Positions 34,718-43,522 of a stretch of DNA of 64,000 nt are shown here, one piece after another (the stretch's first letter is position 1; each line of letters begins with the position of its first letter). Source of the DNA: Streptomyces fagopyri. GTDB lineage: Bacteria; Actinomycetota; Actinomycetes; Streptomycetales; Streptomycetaceae. The position numbers and the translations under genes are program-made. The notes below the pieces were generated by a model. It saw only the letters and a list, made by a program, of their open reading frames with translations, was not told the DNA's origin and did no database searches. The stretch lies in NCBI RefSeq assembly GCF_009498275.1, contig NZ_CP045643.1, forward strand, positions 1,178,001 to 1,242,000, read 5' to 3'.

Positions 34718-35899
34718 TCAGGGCCTGATCGTGCGGGCGATGTCCAGGGTGAGCCGTTGCCAGGCGTCGCGCGGGTCGCGGTCCGTCAGTTCGCGGATGC
34801 GGCGCAGGCGGTAGCGCAGGGACTGGGCGTGGAGATGGAGTTCGCGTGCGGCGGCGTTCGCCGAACCCGTGTCGAGGTACGCGGTGAGCGCCGCCAGCAG
34901 GTGTCCCTGCCCCGGATCGGTGAGCGGCCCGAGCACCAGGCGGGCGATGGTGTCGGGGGGCGCGGCCGGGTGGCCGCCGAGCAGCGCGAGGACATGGGCG
35001 TCGGCGTCGGTGAGGAGGCGGCCTCCCCGGTAGGCGTGGCCGGGTGCCGTGTCGAGGGCGTCGGCCGCCAGCCGGTGGGCGACGGCGATCCGGTCCGGGC
35101 TCTCCGCCGTGATCGCGCAGCCGCGCAGGTCCAGTGCGCGCAGCGCCGTCCCGGCCCTCGCGGCGGCAGCGGCGGGCAGCAGCAGGACGGCGCGGTGACC
35201 CCGTACGGTCGTCGGCGAGGTGACGTCGGGGGCGCCGGTGGTGCCGAGCGCGTCCAGCAGGGCCGTCACCACGTCGTGGGTCATGTCGGGGCGGTCCGGG
35301 CCCGCCGGCTCCGCCACCAGCAGGCACGCGGGGCCGGGGAGCTGGACGCCCAGCCGGGCCGCGCGGTCGGTCAGCGCGCCCGCCGTGGCGTGCCGCCCCG
35401 CGATCAGGTCGTCCAGGAGCAGTCGCAGCGCCCGGTCACGGTCCGCGGTGAGGTCCTCGCTGGTGGCGGCGTACGCGGTGGCCATCTCCTCGGAGAGGGT
35501 GTCGAGCGCGGTCAGCAGCATCCTGGTGAGCGCCAGGGCGTCCGTCGCGGTCAGCCCTGGCGCGCGGGCGGCGATCTCGTCGGTGAGGACCGTCGCCGCG
35601 ACCCGGTAGGCGCGCAGCACCGCCCGCACGGGGCGCCCGTCGGCCGCGCGGGCCGCCGCGATGCCCCGGAAGCGCCGCAGGTCCGACGGTCCGAGGCCGG
35701 CGTCGGTGGCCCACAGGTGGAGCAGCCGCTCCAGCCCCCAGGCCGCGATGGCCCGTACTTCCGGCAGCCGGCTGTCGTCGAGGGCGGCGTAGGCCGGGAC
35801 CTGTTCGTGCACGGCGGCGACGACCGCCTCCACGACACGCGGGTCGGCGACCATCTCCTGCCGGACACGTTCCCTGACGTCCACGGGCCTCTTTGTCAC
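34718..35899 (-). CDS. PucR/CdaR-family transcriptional regulator
   Basis: The 393-residue protein has a helical N-terminal ligand-sensing region (about 10-165), a middle GGDEF-like degenerate region (about 165-290) and a C-terminal PucR helix-turn-helix (about 335-390) with YLDTGSANAAARELHLHAQ and RYRLRRIRELT. PucR-type proteins sense purine or sugar-acid metabolites. It starts at GTG 35899 and is divergent from the 2-hydroxyacid oxidase across about 113 bp, and convergent with the permease-cyclase pair after 24 bp. It therefore most likely controls both flanking units of this catabolic cluster. GTGATGATCTCAGC-type dyads in the intergenic gap are possible operators, but not clear. Confidence 0.88.
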   Translation of the reverse strand: MTKRPVDVRERVRQEMVADPRVVEAVVAAVHEQVPAYAALDDSRLPEVRAIAAWGLERLLHLWATDAGLGPSDLRRFRGIAAARAADGRPVRAVLRAYRVAATVLTDEIAARAPGLTATDALALTRMLLTALDTLSEEMATAYAATSEDLTADRDRALRLLLDDLIAGRHATAGALTDRAARLGVQLPGPACLLVAEPAGPDRPDMTHDVVTALLDALGTTGAPDVTSPTTVRGHRAVLLLPAAAAARAGTALRALDLRGCAITAESPDRIAVAHRLAADALDTAPGHAYRGGRLLTDADAHVLALLGGHPAAPPDTIARLVLGPLTDPGQGHLLAALTAYLDTGSANAAARELHLHAQSLRYRLRRIRELTDRDPRDAWQRLTLDIARTIRP

Positions 35900-36012
35900 C
35901 TGGTGATGATCTCAGCCGCGCGATGTGCGCACCATGGTGGACGGGCCTTGTCACACTCGCCAGGATCGACGGCGTACAGCGCGATCTCAGGGACGAGAGG
36001 CGGGACGTACGG

Positions 36013-37182
36013 ATGGCGAAGCACTGGGCCGATTTCCAGTACGAGATCTATCTGAACGGAATGACGGGCGCCGTGCCGCGGCTGCCCACCGATCTGACCC
36101 GGCTGGAGGAGCTCACCGAGCAGCGGCTCGGCCCCGGTCCGGTCGGCTATGTGGCGGGCAGCGCGGGCAACGGCAGCACCGCGCGGGCGAACCGGGCGGC
36201 CCTCGACCGCCGCCGGATCGTGCCGCGCATGCTGCGGGACGTGCACGAACGCGACCTGTCCGTCGAGGTGCTGGGGCGCGCGCTGCCCGCGCCGCTGGCG
36301 CTCGCGCCGGTGGGCGTGCTCTCGATCATGCATCCGGACGCGGAGTCCGCCGCCGCGCGGGCCGCCGCCGCACAGGGTGTCCCGTACATCCTGTCGTCGG
36401 CGTCCAGTACGCCGATGGAACAGGTCGCCGAGACGATGGGCGACGCGGAGCGCTGGTTCCAGCTGTACTGGGCGAAGGACCGCGAGGTCACCCGGAGCTT
36501 CCTGGACCGGGCGAAGGCCGCCGGATACACGGCCCTGTTCGTCACGCTGGACACTCCGTTGCTGGCCTGGCGTCCGCGCGACCTCGACCAGGCGTATCTG
36601 CCGTTCCTGCACGGCGTCGGCACCGCGAACCACTTCTCCGACCCGGCGTTCCAGGCGGGCCTCGCCAAGCCGGTGCACGAGGACCCGAACGCGGCGGTGA
36701 TGCACTTCGTGGGGATGTTCGCCGACCCCGCGAAGACCTGGCCGGACCTGGCCTTCCTGCGGGAGAACTGGGACGGTCCCATCGTCCTCAAGGGCATCCT
36801 GCACCCCGACGACGCCCGGCGCGCGGCCGACGCGGGAATGGACGGCGTGGTGGTCTCCAACCACGGTGGCCGGCAGGTGGCGGGTTCGGTGGGGGCCGCG
36901 GACGCGCTGCCCCGGGTGGTCGAGGCGGTCGGTGACCGGCTGACCGTCCTGTTCGACAGCGGCATCCGCACCGGTGACGACATCTTCAAGGCGCTCGCCC
37001 TCGGCGCGCGGGCCGTCCTCGTCGGACGGCCGTACGCCTACGGGCTCGGTCTCGACGGGCAGGCGGGTGTCGAGCACGTGATCCGCTGTCTGCTCGCGGA
37101 GTTCGACCTCACCCTCGCCCTGTCCGGACACTCTCGCCCCGCCGGTCTCGGCGCCGACGACCTGATCGAGGAAACACTGTGA
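36013..37182 (+). CDS. FMN-dependent 2-hydroxyacid oxidase, lactate 2-monooxygenase-like
   Basis: This 389-residue TIM-barrel flavoprotein carries the active-site string VVSNHGGRQ with the catalytic His, VLKGILHPDD with the flavin-contacting Lys, and FDSGIRTGDD and LVGRPYAYG for phosphate binding. The opening YEIYLNGM, the FQLYWAKDRE segment and the FPFLRG-like YLPFLHGVGTAN loop are those of lactate 2-monooxygenase, which converts L-lactate to acetate, CO2 and water. An oxidase acting on another L-2-hydroxy acid is possible. The start at ATG 36013 matches the family N-terminus. Its stop overlaps the dehydrogenase start (GTGA). Confidence 0.9.
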   Translation: MAKHWADFQYEIYLNGMTGAVPRLPTDLTRLEELTEQRLGPGPVGYVAGSAGNGSTARANRAALDRRRIVPRMLRDVHERDLSVEVLGRALPAPLALAPVGVLSIMHPDAESAAARAAAAQGVPYILSSASSTPMEQVAETMGDAERWFQLYWAKDREVTRSFLDRAKAAGYTALFVTLDTPLLAWRPRDLDQAYLPFLHGVGTANHFSDPAFQAGLAKPVHEDPNAAVMHFVGMFADPAKTWPDLAFLRENWDGPIVLKGILHPDDARRAADAGMDGVVVSNHGGRQVAGSVGAADALPRVVEAVGDRLTVLFDSGIRTGDDIFKALALGARAVLVGRPYAYGLGLDGQAGVEHVIRCLLAEFDLTLALSGHSRPAGLGADDLIEETL

Positions 37183-38147
37183 AGAACGTACTCGCCGTGG
37201 TCTCGGCGCATGTGGGCGGTCGCGCCGCCGGAGCCGCGCTCGCCGGCGTGTTCCCCGGAGAGGCCCGGGTCACCGTCGTCGAGACGACCGACGAGGACCC
37301 CGGCGCGCTGCGCGAGGCCCACGTCGTCATCACCGGCCTCGCCCCCGTGACCGCCGAGCATCTCGCCGCCGCGCCGGACCTCGAACTGGTGCAGTGCGCC
37401 AGCCACGGCTTCGACTACGTGGACCTGGACGCCGCACGCGCCAAGGGGGTACCGGTGTGCAACATCGGCTCCAGCGGCGCCGAGAAGCAGAACGTGGCCG
37501 AGCAGACCTTCGCCCTCATGCTCGCCCTCGCGAAGCAGTTGATCCCGGCGCACACCGCGCTGGTCGACGCCGACTGGGCGCTGCCGAGGCTGCAACGGTC
37601 CATCACCGAGCTGTCCGGCAAGACCCTCGGCATCGTCGGGCTCGGTCACATCGGCGAGGAGGTCGCCCGCCGCGCGGTCGCGTTCGACATGTCGATCGTG
37701 TACGCCGGTCCGCAGTCCGTCGGCGCGGAGGCGGAGGCCCGGCTGGGTGGCGCCCGCCATGTCGAACTCGACGACCTGCTGCGGATATCGGACTACGTCA
37801 CGCTGCACGCGCCGCTCACCGATACGACCCGTCATCTGCTGAACGCCGAACGCCTCGCGCTCCTGAAGCCCACCGCGTTCGTCGTCAACACCTCGCGGGG
37901 CGCCCTGATCGACCAGGACGCCCTCGCGGACGCGCTCGACGCGGGTGCCCTGGCCGGCGCGGGTCTCGACGTCTTCGACCCCGAACCGCCCACGGCGGCC
38001 CTGCGGTTGCTCAAGGCCCCGAACGTGGTGCTCTCGCCGCACGTCGCGGGCGTCACGCGCGAGACCCTGGTACGGATCGCGCTGGCCGCGGTCCAGAACG
38101 CCGCCGACTTCGTGGCGGGCAAGCCGCCCCGGGACGTGGTGTCGTAG
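37179..38147 (+). CDS. D-isomer-specific 2-hydroxyacid dehydrogenase
   Basis: The 322-residue NAD(P)-dependent reductase has a substrate domain at about 1-100 and 290-320 and a Rossmann domain between them, with GIVGLGHIGEEVARR for dinucleotide binding. The catalytic triad is visible as Arg in NTSRGALID, Glu in DVFDPEP and His in LSPHVAGVT. It would interconvert a D-2-hydroxy acid and a 2-oxo acid. GTG 37179 overlaps the oxidase stop (GTGA). Paired with the flavin enzyme, it could process both enantiomers, or feed the oxidase, within the same pathway. Confidence 0.9.
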   Translation: MKNVLAVVSAHVGGRAAGAALAGVFPGEARVTVVETTDEDPGALREAHVVITGLAPVTAEHLAAAPDLELVQCASHGFDYVDLDAARAKGVPVCNIGSSGAEKQNVAEQTFALMLALAKQLIPAHTALVDADWALPRLQRSITELSGKTLGIVGLGHIGEEVARRAVAFDMSIVYAGPQSVGAEAEARLGGARHVELDDLLRISDYVTLHAPLTDTTRHLLNAERLALLKPTAFVVNTSRGALIDQDALADALDAGALAGAGLDVFDPEPPTAALRLLKAPNVVLSPHVAGVTRETLVRIALAAVQNAADFVAGKPPRDVVS

Positions 38148-38594
38148 GCGGCCCGGACCGTTCCCACGACGCGGCGCCGCACGCGACCCGGGCCATTCCC
38201 ACGACGCGGCGCCGCACGCGGCTCGGACCGTTCCCGCGACCCGACCCGTCCTCACGACGCGGCCCGTTCCCGCGACCTGGCCCGCCGTCGCGACGCGACC
38301 CGTTCCCGAGACACCGCCCGCCCGACGGGCCGGTTCTCCCCGACGGGCGATCACCTCGCGCGGGCCCAGCACCTCAGGTGGGGGCCACCATGGCGGGCGG
38401 GCCGAGCACGTCGGACGGGTCCGTCCAGCCGGGTGGGCCCAGCGCCTCGGGCGACCCGACGACGACATGTGGGCCCATGATGCCGGCCGGGCCGACCGAG
38501 CCGGGCGGGGCGAGCACGTAGGCCGAACCGGCCCCTCGCCTTGCGGTGGGTCGCGGCCCCCCGGCGGCTCGTGCCCGCCGGGGGACCGCGACCG
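38148..38594. other. Intergenic region with 35-bp-period repeats; no supported gene
   Basis: The 447 bp begin with degenerate repeats (38150-38310) of GACGCGGCCCGTTCCCGCGA-like words. A second stretch follows (38360-38520) where GGGCCCAGC/GGGCCGAGC recurs about every 40 bp. Open frames exist on both strands but encode low-complexity peptides and have no ribosome binding site. It lies between a plus-strand and a minus-strand stop, so no promoter is needed here. Confidence 0.5.
38161..38220. repeat. 25-bp direct repeat with 35-bp period
   Basis: An identical 25-bp word beginning TTCCCACGACGCGGC occurs at 38161-38185 and 38196-38220. Shorter, diverged relatives (GTTCCCGCGACC) continue to about 38310. 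Confidence 0.85.
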
Positions 38595-40559
38595 TCAGAG
38601 GACCGGCTCGGCCGCCACCGTGGGAAGTCGCGCGGGCGGTGGGGTCACGGCATCGGAGTTCGTCCGGTCGTCGGCGCCCCAGCGGGGTTCCCCAGGTGCG
38701 TCCGGCGAGGTCGCCCCCGGGGCGTCGGGTCCGGCCGCCCGCTGCTCGCCGGACGAGTCGCCCGGCTGTCGGCCCCGCTGTCCGCCCGTCGTGTCGCCGG
38801 CGGACGCCGGTTCGGTGACGGGACGCGCCGCCGTGCTCGCCGTACCTGCCGTACCTGCCGTCCCCGCCGTGCCCGCGATCGACAGCGACCGGGGGGCGGC
38901 CGGCGAGGAGTCGGTCCGCCAGCGCTGCGCGTCCGTAGCGCTCCGGTCCTTGACGACGACATCGGCGTCCGGGTCGGTGGAACCGGGCGCGACCGCGAGG
39001 CCGCCGCGTGCGCGAGGCAGCAACTCGCCCCGCACAGTGAGGTCGTAGCGGACGTCGTCACCGTGCGCGTCCCGCGGACCGACGCAGCGGCTCAGCGCGA
39101 CGACACCGTCGACCGCCCCGGAGTCCAGGCACATCCCGGGGTCGGCGGCACTGCGCAGCAGCCCGTCGTCCTCGTACGACCACCGCTGGGTCCGGGCGGA
39201 GGAACACGCCGCCAGCTCGGTCTCCGCGCCGGACGTCGCCCTGCCGCCCCGGATGTCGAGGCACAGGCCGGCGGCGAGGTTGCGCAGCCGCGTCCGCTCG
39301 GTACCGGTGGGCAGTCCCGCCGTCGTCGGGGGCGAGGAACCCGGGGCGGCCGGAACGGTGTGGCTGCTGCCGACGCCCGTGGAGGCGGTCGGGTCGGCAC
39401 CGCCGCCGTCGGAGGACCACGGGCTCGCGCCGAGCACGGTCACCAGCACCAGGGCCGAGACGGTGCCCGCCCCCGTGAGCAGGGCCTTGGAACGTGTCTG
39501 TCCGGCCGGGATCCGGCGGCCCGGCACGGGAATCCCCGCCAGCAGCCGATGGCGTCCACCGCTCCCGGGACGCCCGCCCGTCGCGGGACCTCCTTCACCG
39601 CCCGGATCTCCGTGACCGTCCGCGCCACCGCGGGGGCCGCCGGGAACCCCGGAACCACCGGGAACCCCGGGAACGCCGGGACTTCTGCCGCCGAAGGCCG
39701 GCCCACCCAGGGGGCGGACACCTGGCCGCGCGCCCCCCGTGCGGGAGTCGAGATAGCGGCGCGCGCCCCAGCCGAGCACAGCTTCGGCCAACAGGACACC
39801 CAACTCACTTTCGCAGTAACTGAGTTGCTCATCCGCGTGTCGGCAGTGGGCGCAGCCCGCGAGGTGCTGGTGGTCTTCCGGCAACAGTGCGCCGCCCCGA
39901 CGCGTGGGGGCATCCAGCAGCCGGTTGCGGAAGGTGCATTCCTCACTCGGCGCGAGTTCCCGATGGGCGCGCACACAACCCTGGCGGAATTGCTCCCGGG
40001 CCCGCTCCAGAGCGGCCGTCGCGGTCCCGATGTCCATGCCCGACAGACCGGCCGGTACGGATATGGGATCGGCCTCGACCTCGGTGTGCCACAGCAGACA
40101 CTGGGCGGAGCCCGTCAGCGCGTGGAAGGAACGCTCGGCGAGCTTCCGGTTTTCGGCCGTCATGGATCCCGCCACCCGCATACCGCGGCCACCGGCGGGT
40201 TTCCCCAAGTCCGGCAGAACACCGGATATCCGGTCCTCCGCGGACCATTCCTTGACGGTGTCCCGCACCGTCACGAGGAGCCGGGGCCGCAGGGCCGCCC
40301 CGGACTCGCCGCGCGCCAGGCAGTCGAGCGCGTAGTGGAAGGAGGTCGCGGCGATCATCGGGGCGACGTGCGACGAAGAGGCGAGGCAGATGACCGAGTA
40401 GTCGTACGTCGACTGCCAGTGCCGCGCCATCAGCAGGGCGACGGACCGCGTGGCCCCGCCCTCCGGTCGGCCTCTCAGCCGGGCGGCGAGACTCTCGTCG
40501 CATTCACCGAGAGCGCCGCCGGGAGGATAGGCGGGACGAGGGGGGTGGGGGGTGGGCAC
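38595..40559 (-). CDS. Membrane-anchored ricin-type beta-trefoil lectin protein with sigma/zinc-finger-like N-terminus
   Basis: The 654-residue protein has an N-terminal helical region (about 10-190; ARHWQSTYDYSVICLASSS, FHYALDCLARGE) reminiscent of the sigma-70-like domains in Streptomyces regulators. A HQHLAGCAHC zinc-finger-like motif lies near residue 220, as in anti-sigma factors. A Gly/Pro-rich linker leads to one transmembrane helix near 340 (LLTGAGTVSALVLVTVLG), then a ricin B-type lectin domain (about 400-540) with QxW motifs TQRWSY and AQRWRT and paired Cys. The topology suggests a cytoplasmic regulatory part linked to an external sugar-binding part. GTG 40559 with GGAAGGA nine bases upstream is preferred over ATG 40601. 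Confidence 0.8.
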   Translation of the reverse strand: MPTPHPPRPAYPPGGALGECDESLAARLRGRPEGGATRSVALLMARHWQSTYDYSVICLASSSHVAPMIAATSFHYALDCLARGESGAALRPRLLVTVRDTVKEWSAEDRISGVLPDLGKPAGGRGMRVAGSMTAENRKLAERSFHALTGSAQCLLWHTEVEADPISVPAGLSGMDIGTATAALERAREQFRQGCVRAHRELAPSEECTFRNRLLDAPTRRGGALLPEDHQHLAGCAHCRHADEQLSYCESELGVLLAEAVLGWGARRYLDSRTGGARPGVRPLGGPAFGGRSPGVPGVPGGSGVPGGPRGGADGHGDPGGEGGPATGGRPGSGGRHRLLAGIPVPGRRIPAGQTRSKALLTGAGTVSALVLVTVLGASPWSSDGGGADPTASTGVGSSHTVPAAPGSSPPTTAGLPTGTERTRLRNLAAGLCLDIRGGRATSGAETELAACSSARTQRWSYEDDGLLRSAADPGMCLDSGAVDGVVALSRCVGPRDAHGDDVRYDLTVRGELLPRARGGLAVAPGSTDPDADVVVKDRSATDAQRWRTDSSPAAPRSLSIAGTAGTAGTAGTASTAARPVTEPASAGDTTGGQRGRQPGDSSGEQRAAGPDAPGATSPDAPGEPRWGADDRTNSDAVTPPPARLPTVAAEPVL

Positions 40560-41107
40560 GGAGCGGGTTCCTTCCACGGTGCGAGGTGGCACACAGGCCA
40601 TTTCGGGCCGACGAAAAGCAGCCCTGCCTGATGCGTTCCTTTTGAGCGACGCGCCAGGAGAACAGCGGGCGGGAAGTTCGGCGAAGACCCTGTTCCGGAA
40701 TCTTCGGATCTCACCGGCGGTCCGAAATGACGAACACGGATTTCACACCCGGCCATTGACCACGCGCAGTAAGTTCACCCTCGCACAACACACTCATGAC
40801 CAACAAGGCGCCCAGCGACATCCGCGCTTTTGAAAGATGGTCAATTGCCTGGGCAACTCGGTTCACTCGCACCGGCTTTCGAAATTCGACGCGCCCCGTG
40901 TGAACCCCGCGCTCACTCCGGAGCCCGTCGCACGCTCCCGGCGCAGTGAACCCGGTGGTCGACTGGAACCCGGCCCTTCTCGGAGGCCCCGCGCAGGACG
41001 GCGGCTCTCCCGCGCGAAACCGGCCGCCGGCCCCGATCCCTCCGCCCTCGGCCGGCGGCCCCGGGCGGCCGGACGGAGCCGGAGCCCCGTCCGATCGCCC
41101 TCCGGGT
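40560..41107. other. 548-bp intergenic region; promoter of the lectin gene, no gene seen
   Basis: Positions 40690-40870 are clearly less GC-rich than the surroundings (for example GCAGTAAGTTCACCCTCGC and AAAGATGGTCAATTGCC) and probably hold the promoter for the lectin-like gene. Possible short plus-strand frames have no start signal and atypical composition. A terminator-like stem lies at 41022-41060. Confidence 0.5.
41022..41060 (-). terminator. 11-bp hairpin downstream of the hemerythrin gene
   Basis: GGCCGCCGGCC (41022-41032) and GGCCGGCGGCC (41050-41060) are exact complements around a 17-nt loop, 48 bp after the hemerythrin stop on the minus strand. The loop is long, so it is only a moderate terminator candidate. 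Confidence 0.5.
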
Positions 41108-41725
41108 TCAGGCCCGCCACAGCCCGCGTCTGCGGTAACCCGCCTCCCAGAACAGCCGGTTGAGGACCCGCACGGGCGGTGGCAGCGCGCCGAGGAACCG
41201 GGTCCGGTCGGCGGCGGGAGCGCCGTCGACGATCCACGGCACGAAGAGCGCGGCCCCGCGCAGGCCCTGCGCCTCGCGGATCCGCCCGGTGAAGGCGCCC
41301 CAGTCCGCCGGTGTCAGTACCTCCTGGACGAGCGGCAGGGCGCTGTCCTCCTCGTGGGTGAGGTGGTCGTCGAGGGCCGCCGCCAACGCGCCGACACACG
41401 ACAGGAGTTCGGCCGACCGGTCCCGCAGTGCGGTGTCGACGGCCGCCAGCAGGGCGGCCAGGCCGGCGTGTTCCGCCTCCATCGCGGCCAGCAGGGCCAC
41501 GTCCCTGGGCCGCCCCGCCGCCCCGCGCTCCACGCGCGGCCACAGGTCGCTGTCCTCGGCCGTGTGGTGGATGTGCAGCTGGTGCTTGAAGTTGTCCCAC
41601 CCCGCGCGGACCTGGGGAGAGGACGCGGTGCCGTCCGCCGCGGCCCCGGCGAGGCGCCCCAGGTCGCGCCGGAACGCGTCGTGGGCCGCGTACATGACGG
41701 TGAGGTCGATGGTGTCGGTGGTCAT
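41108..41725 (-). CDS. Hemerythrin-domain protein
   Basis: This 205-residue four-helix-bundle protein carries the iron-ligand pattern of HHE domains: MYAAHDAFRRDL, HIHHTAEDSDLWP, MEAEHAGL and DDHLTHEEDSALP. Such proteins hold a diiron centre and bind or sense O2, NO or related oxidants. ATG 41725 overlaps the stop of the upstream DHA2 pump (ATGA), so the two are translationally coupled. The C-terminal 60 residues are outside the core. A redox or nitrosative-stress role for the pair is possible but unproven. Confidence 0.92.
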   Translation of the reverse strand: MTTDTIDLTVMYAAHDAFRRDLGRLAGAAADGTASSPQVRAGWDNFKHQLHIHHTAEDSDLWPRVERGAAGRPRDVALLAAMEAEHAGLAALLAAVDTALRDRSAELLSCVGALAAALDDHLTHEEDSALPLVQEVLTPADWGAFTGRIREAQGLRGAALFVPWIVDGAPAADRTRFLGALPPPVRVLNRLFWEAGYRRRGLWRA

Positions 41726-43335
41726 GAGGCCGCTTCCTCCAGTTCGGGTTCGTACACGGGCAGGGCGTGCGGGTTGGCCGACGGGCCGCGGTGGCGGCGT
41801 ACGGCGAGACAGGCGAGCGCGCCGGCCAGCAGAACGGCGGCGGCGACCAGGACCGCGGGGCCCATCGCGTCCACGAAGCCGTGACCGAAGACCTGGCCGC
41901 CCAGTTCACGCATGCGGTCGGCGACGTCGCGCGGGACACCGTCCGGCACCCGTGCCGACCGCCCGGCGTCCACGTCGGCCTCCCCCCTGGAGAAGGCGCC
42001 GACGAAACCGTCGCGGTACGCGACGGGCAGCCCGCCGGCGCGCTCCCGGGCCTGCTCCGCCAGCGAGGCCGCCAGCCGGGCCTGGAGCACCGCGCCGACG
42101 ACGGCACCCGCGAGCACCGAACCGACCTGCCGGAGTGCGTTGTTGAGGCCGGACGCGGCTCCGGAGAGCTTCGTGGGCACGTTGCGCATGACCTCGGTGG
42201 CCATCGGCGCGAAGGTGAAGCCTGCTCCCAGGCCCGCGAGCAGGAGCGGGAGGGCGACCGCCGTCCAGCTCGACCCCACGTCCACCGCGGCCACGATCCA
42301 CACCAGGGCCGCGGACCAGGCCAGCAGCCCGGTCATCAGGATGAACTTGCCGCCGACCTTGTCCGCGAGCACTCCGGCCGGCCCCGCCGTCACGAACGAG
42401 CCGAGCGCGAGCGGCAGCAGGACGAGCCCGGACTTGAGGGCGCTGAAGCCCAGCACGGACTGCAGGTAGATCGTCAGCGGCAGGAACATCCCGATCACGC
42501 CGAAGGACACCGTGACGCCCACGAAGTTGATGAGGGTGAAGTTGCGGTCCCTGAAGAGCGAGAACGGGACGAGCGGATCGTCGCCCTGCCGGCCGCGCTC
42601 ATGGCCGAGGAACCCGGCGAAGAGCAGCGCCGCGGCACCGAACAGGGACAGGATCCAGCCGTTCCAGTCGTAACGCTGCCCCTCCGTCAGCCCGAAGGCC
42701 AGGCAGAACAGGGCACTTGAGGCGAGCAGGACGCCGGGGGTGTCGAAGCGGTGGCGAACCGTGCGGCGTGAGGCCGGGATGATCGCGACGGCGAGCACCG
42801 TCACCAGCGCCCCCAGCGGCAGGTTCACGAAGAAGATCCAGCGCCAGTCCAGGTGCGTGATCAGCGCGCCGCCGATGATCGGGCCGAGCGCGCCGGAGAC
42901 CCCCGCGACCCCGCCCCAGACACCCATCGCGGCGCCGCGCCGGTCGGCCGGGAACACCTCGGCGATGATCGACAGGGTCTGCGGCATGAGCAACGCGGCG
43001 CCCAGGCCCTGGACCGCACGGAACGCGATCAGCTGGGCCGGGTCCCGTGCGAGGCCGCAGGCGAGGCTGGCGAGGGTGAACAGGGCGACGCCGGCGAGGA
43101 AGAGGGCGCGTTTGCCGCGCAGGTCACCGAGGCGGCCCGCGGTGATGAGCAGCACGGCCAGCGCGAGCGTGTAGGCGTTGACGACCCAGAGGATCTCGTC
43201 CAGTGAGGCGTCGAGGTCCCGTCCCATGTCGGGGATCGCGATGTTGACGATGGTCAGGTCCAGCAGGGTCATGAAGAAGCCCAGGGAGAGCGTGATGAGG
43301 ATCGCCCAGGGGTTGCCGTGCCATTTCTTGAACAC
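41722..43335 (-). CDS. DHA2-family MFS efflux transporter
   Basis: The 537-residue protein has 14 predicted helices, with the DHA2 signatures LDLTIVNIAIPDMG in helix 1 and GRLGDLRGKRALFL between helices 2 and 3. A long extracytoplasmic loop (SRGEADVDAGRSARVPDG) precedes the last helix, and the tail is hydrophilic. It is probably a proton-coupled exporter of lipophilic drugs or lipids. It is divergent from sigJ across 187 bp, which makes it a candidate member of the sigJ regulon, and it is coupled to the hemerythrin gene. Confidence 0.92.
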   Translation of the reverse strand: MFKKWHGNPWAILITLSLGFFMTLLDLTIVNIAIPDMGRDLDASLDEILWVVNAYTLALAVLLITAGRLGDLRGKRALFLAGVALFTLASLACGLARDPAQLIAFRAVQGLGAALLMPQTLSIIAEVFPADRRGAAMGVWGGVAGVSGALGPIIGGALITHLDWRWIFFVNLPLGALVTVLAVAIIPASRRTVRHRFDTPGVLLASSALFCLAFGLTEGQRYDWNGWILSLFGAAALLFAGFLGHERGRQGDDPLVPFSLFRDRNFTLINFVGVTVSFGVIGMFLPLTIYLQSVLGFSALKSGLVLLPLALGSFVTAGPAGVLADKVGGKFILMTGLLAWSAALVWIVAAVDVGSSWTAVALPLLLAGLGAGFTFAPMATEVMRNVPTKLSGAASGLNNALRQVGSVLAGAVVGAVLQARLAASLAEQARERAGGLPVAYRDGFVGAFSRGEADVDAGRSARVPDGVPRDVADRMRELGGQVFGHGFVDAMGPAVLVAAAVLLAGALACLAVRRHRGPSANPHALPVYEPELEEAAS

Positions 43336-43522
43336 GATGTCTTCCTCCTAGTAGGGGAGTTGGATGCCGAGTGGTGCCCGGGGGCATCGACTTCGCGTTC
43401 AAGAGGGCGGGGCGCCGGGACCGCGTGACACCGTGAGACGTACGTCACTTTTCGGTCTCCGCATGTCACATTCGGACCGTCCTTGGGGCTCGCAGTGGTG
43501 AGCGCACCCAGGGAGGAATGGC

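Noticed and set aside
38341..38530. Short Gly/Pro-rich coding segment after the dehydrogenase gene
   Set aside because: It is repeat-derived low complexity on either strand with no start signal.
40837..41163. Plus-strand open frame upstream of the hemerythrin 3' end
   Set aside because: Starts in a promoter-like, lower-GC stretch without a ribosome binding site and turns into proline/arginine shadow sequence of the hemerythrin gene.
43464..43490. ECF41-type promoter TGTCACA upstream of sigJ
   Set aside because: TGTCACA is present at 43464-43470, but no CGTC follows at the usual 16-17 base spacing (one occurs after only 7 bases), so the site was not annotated.
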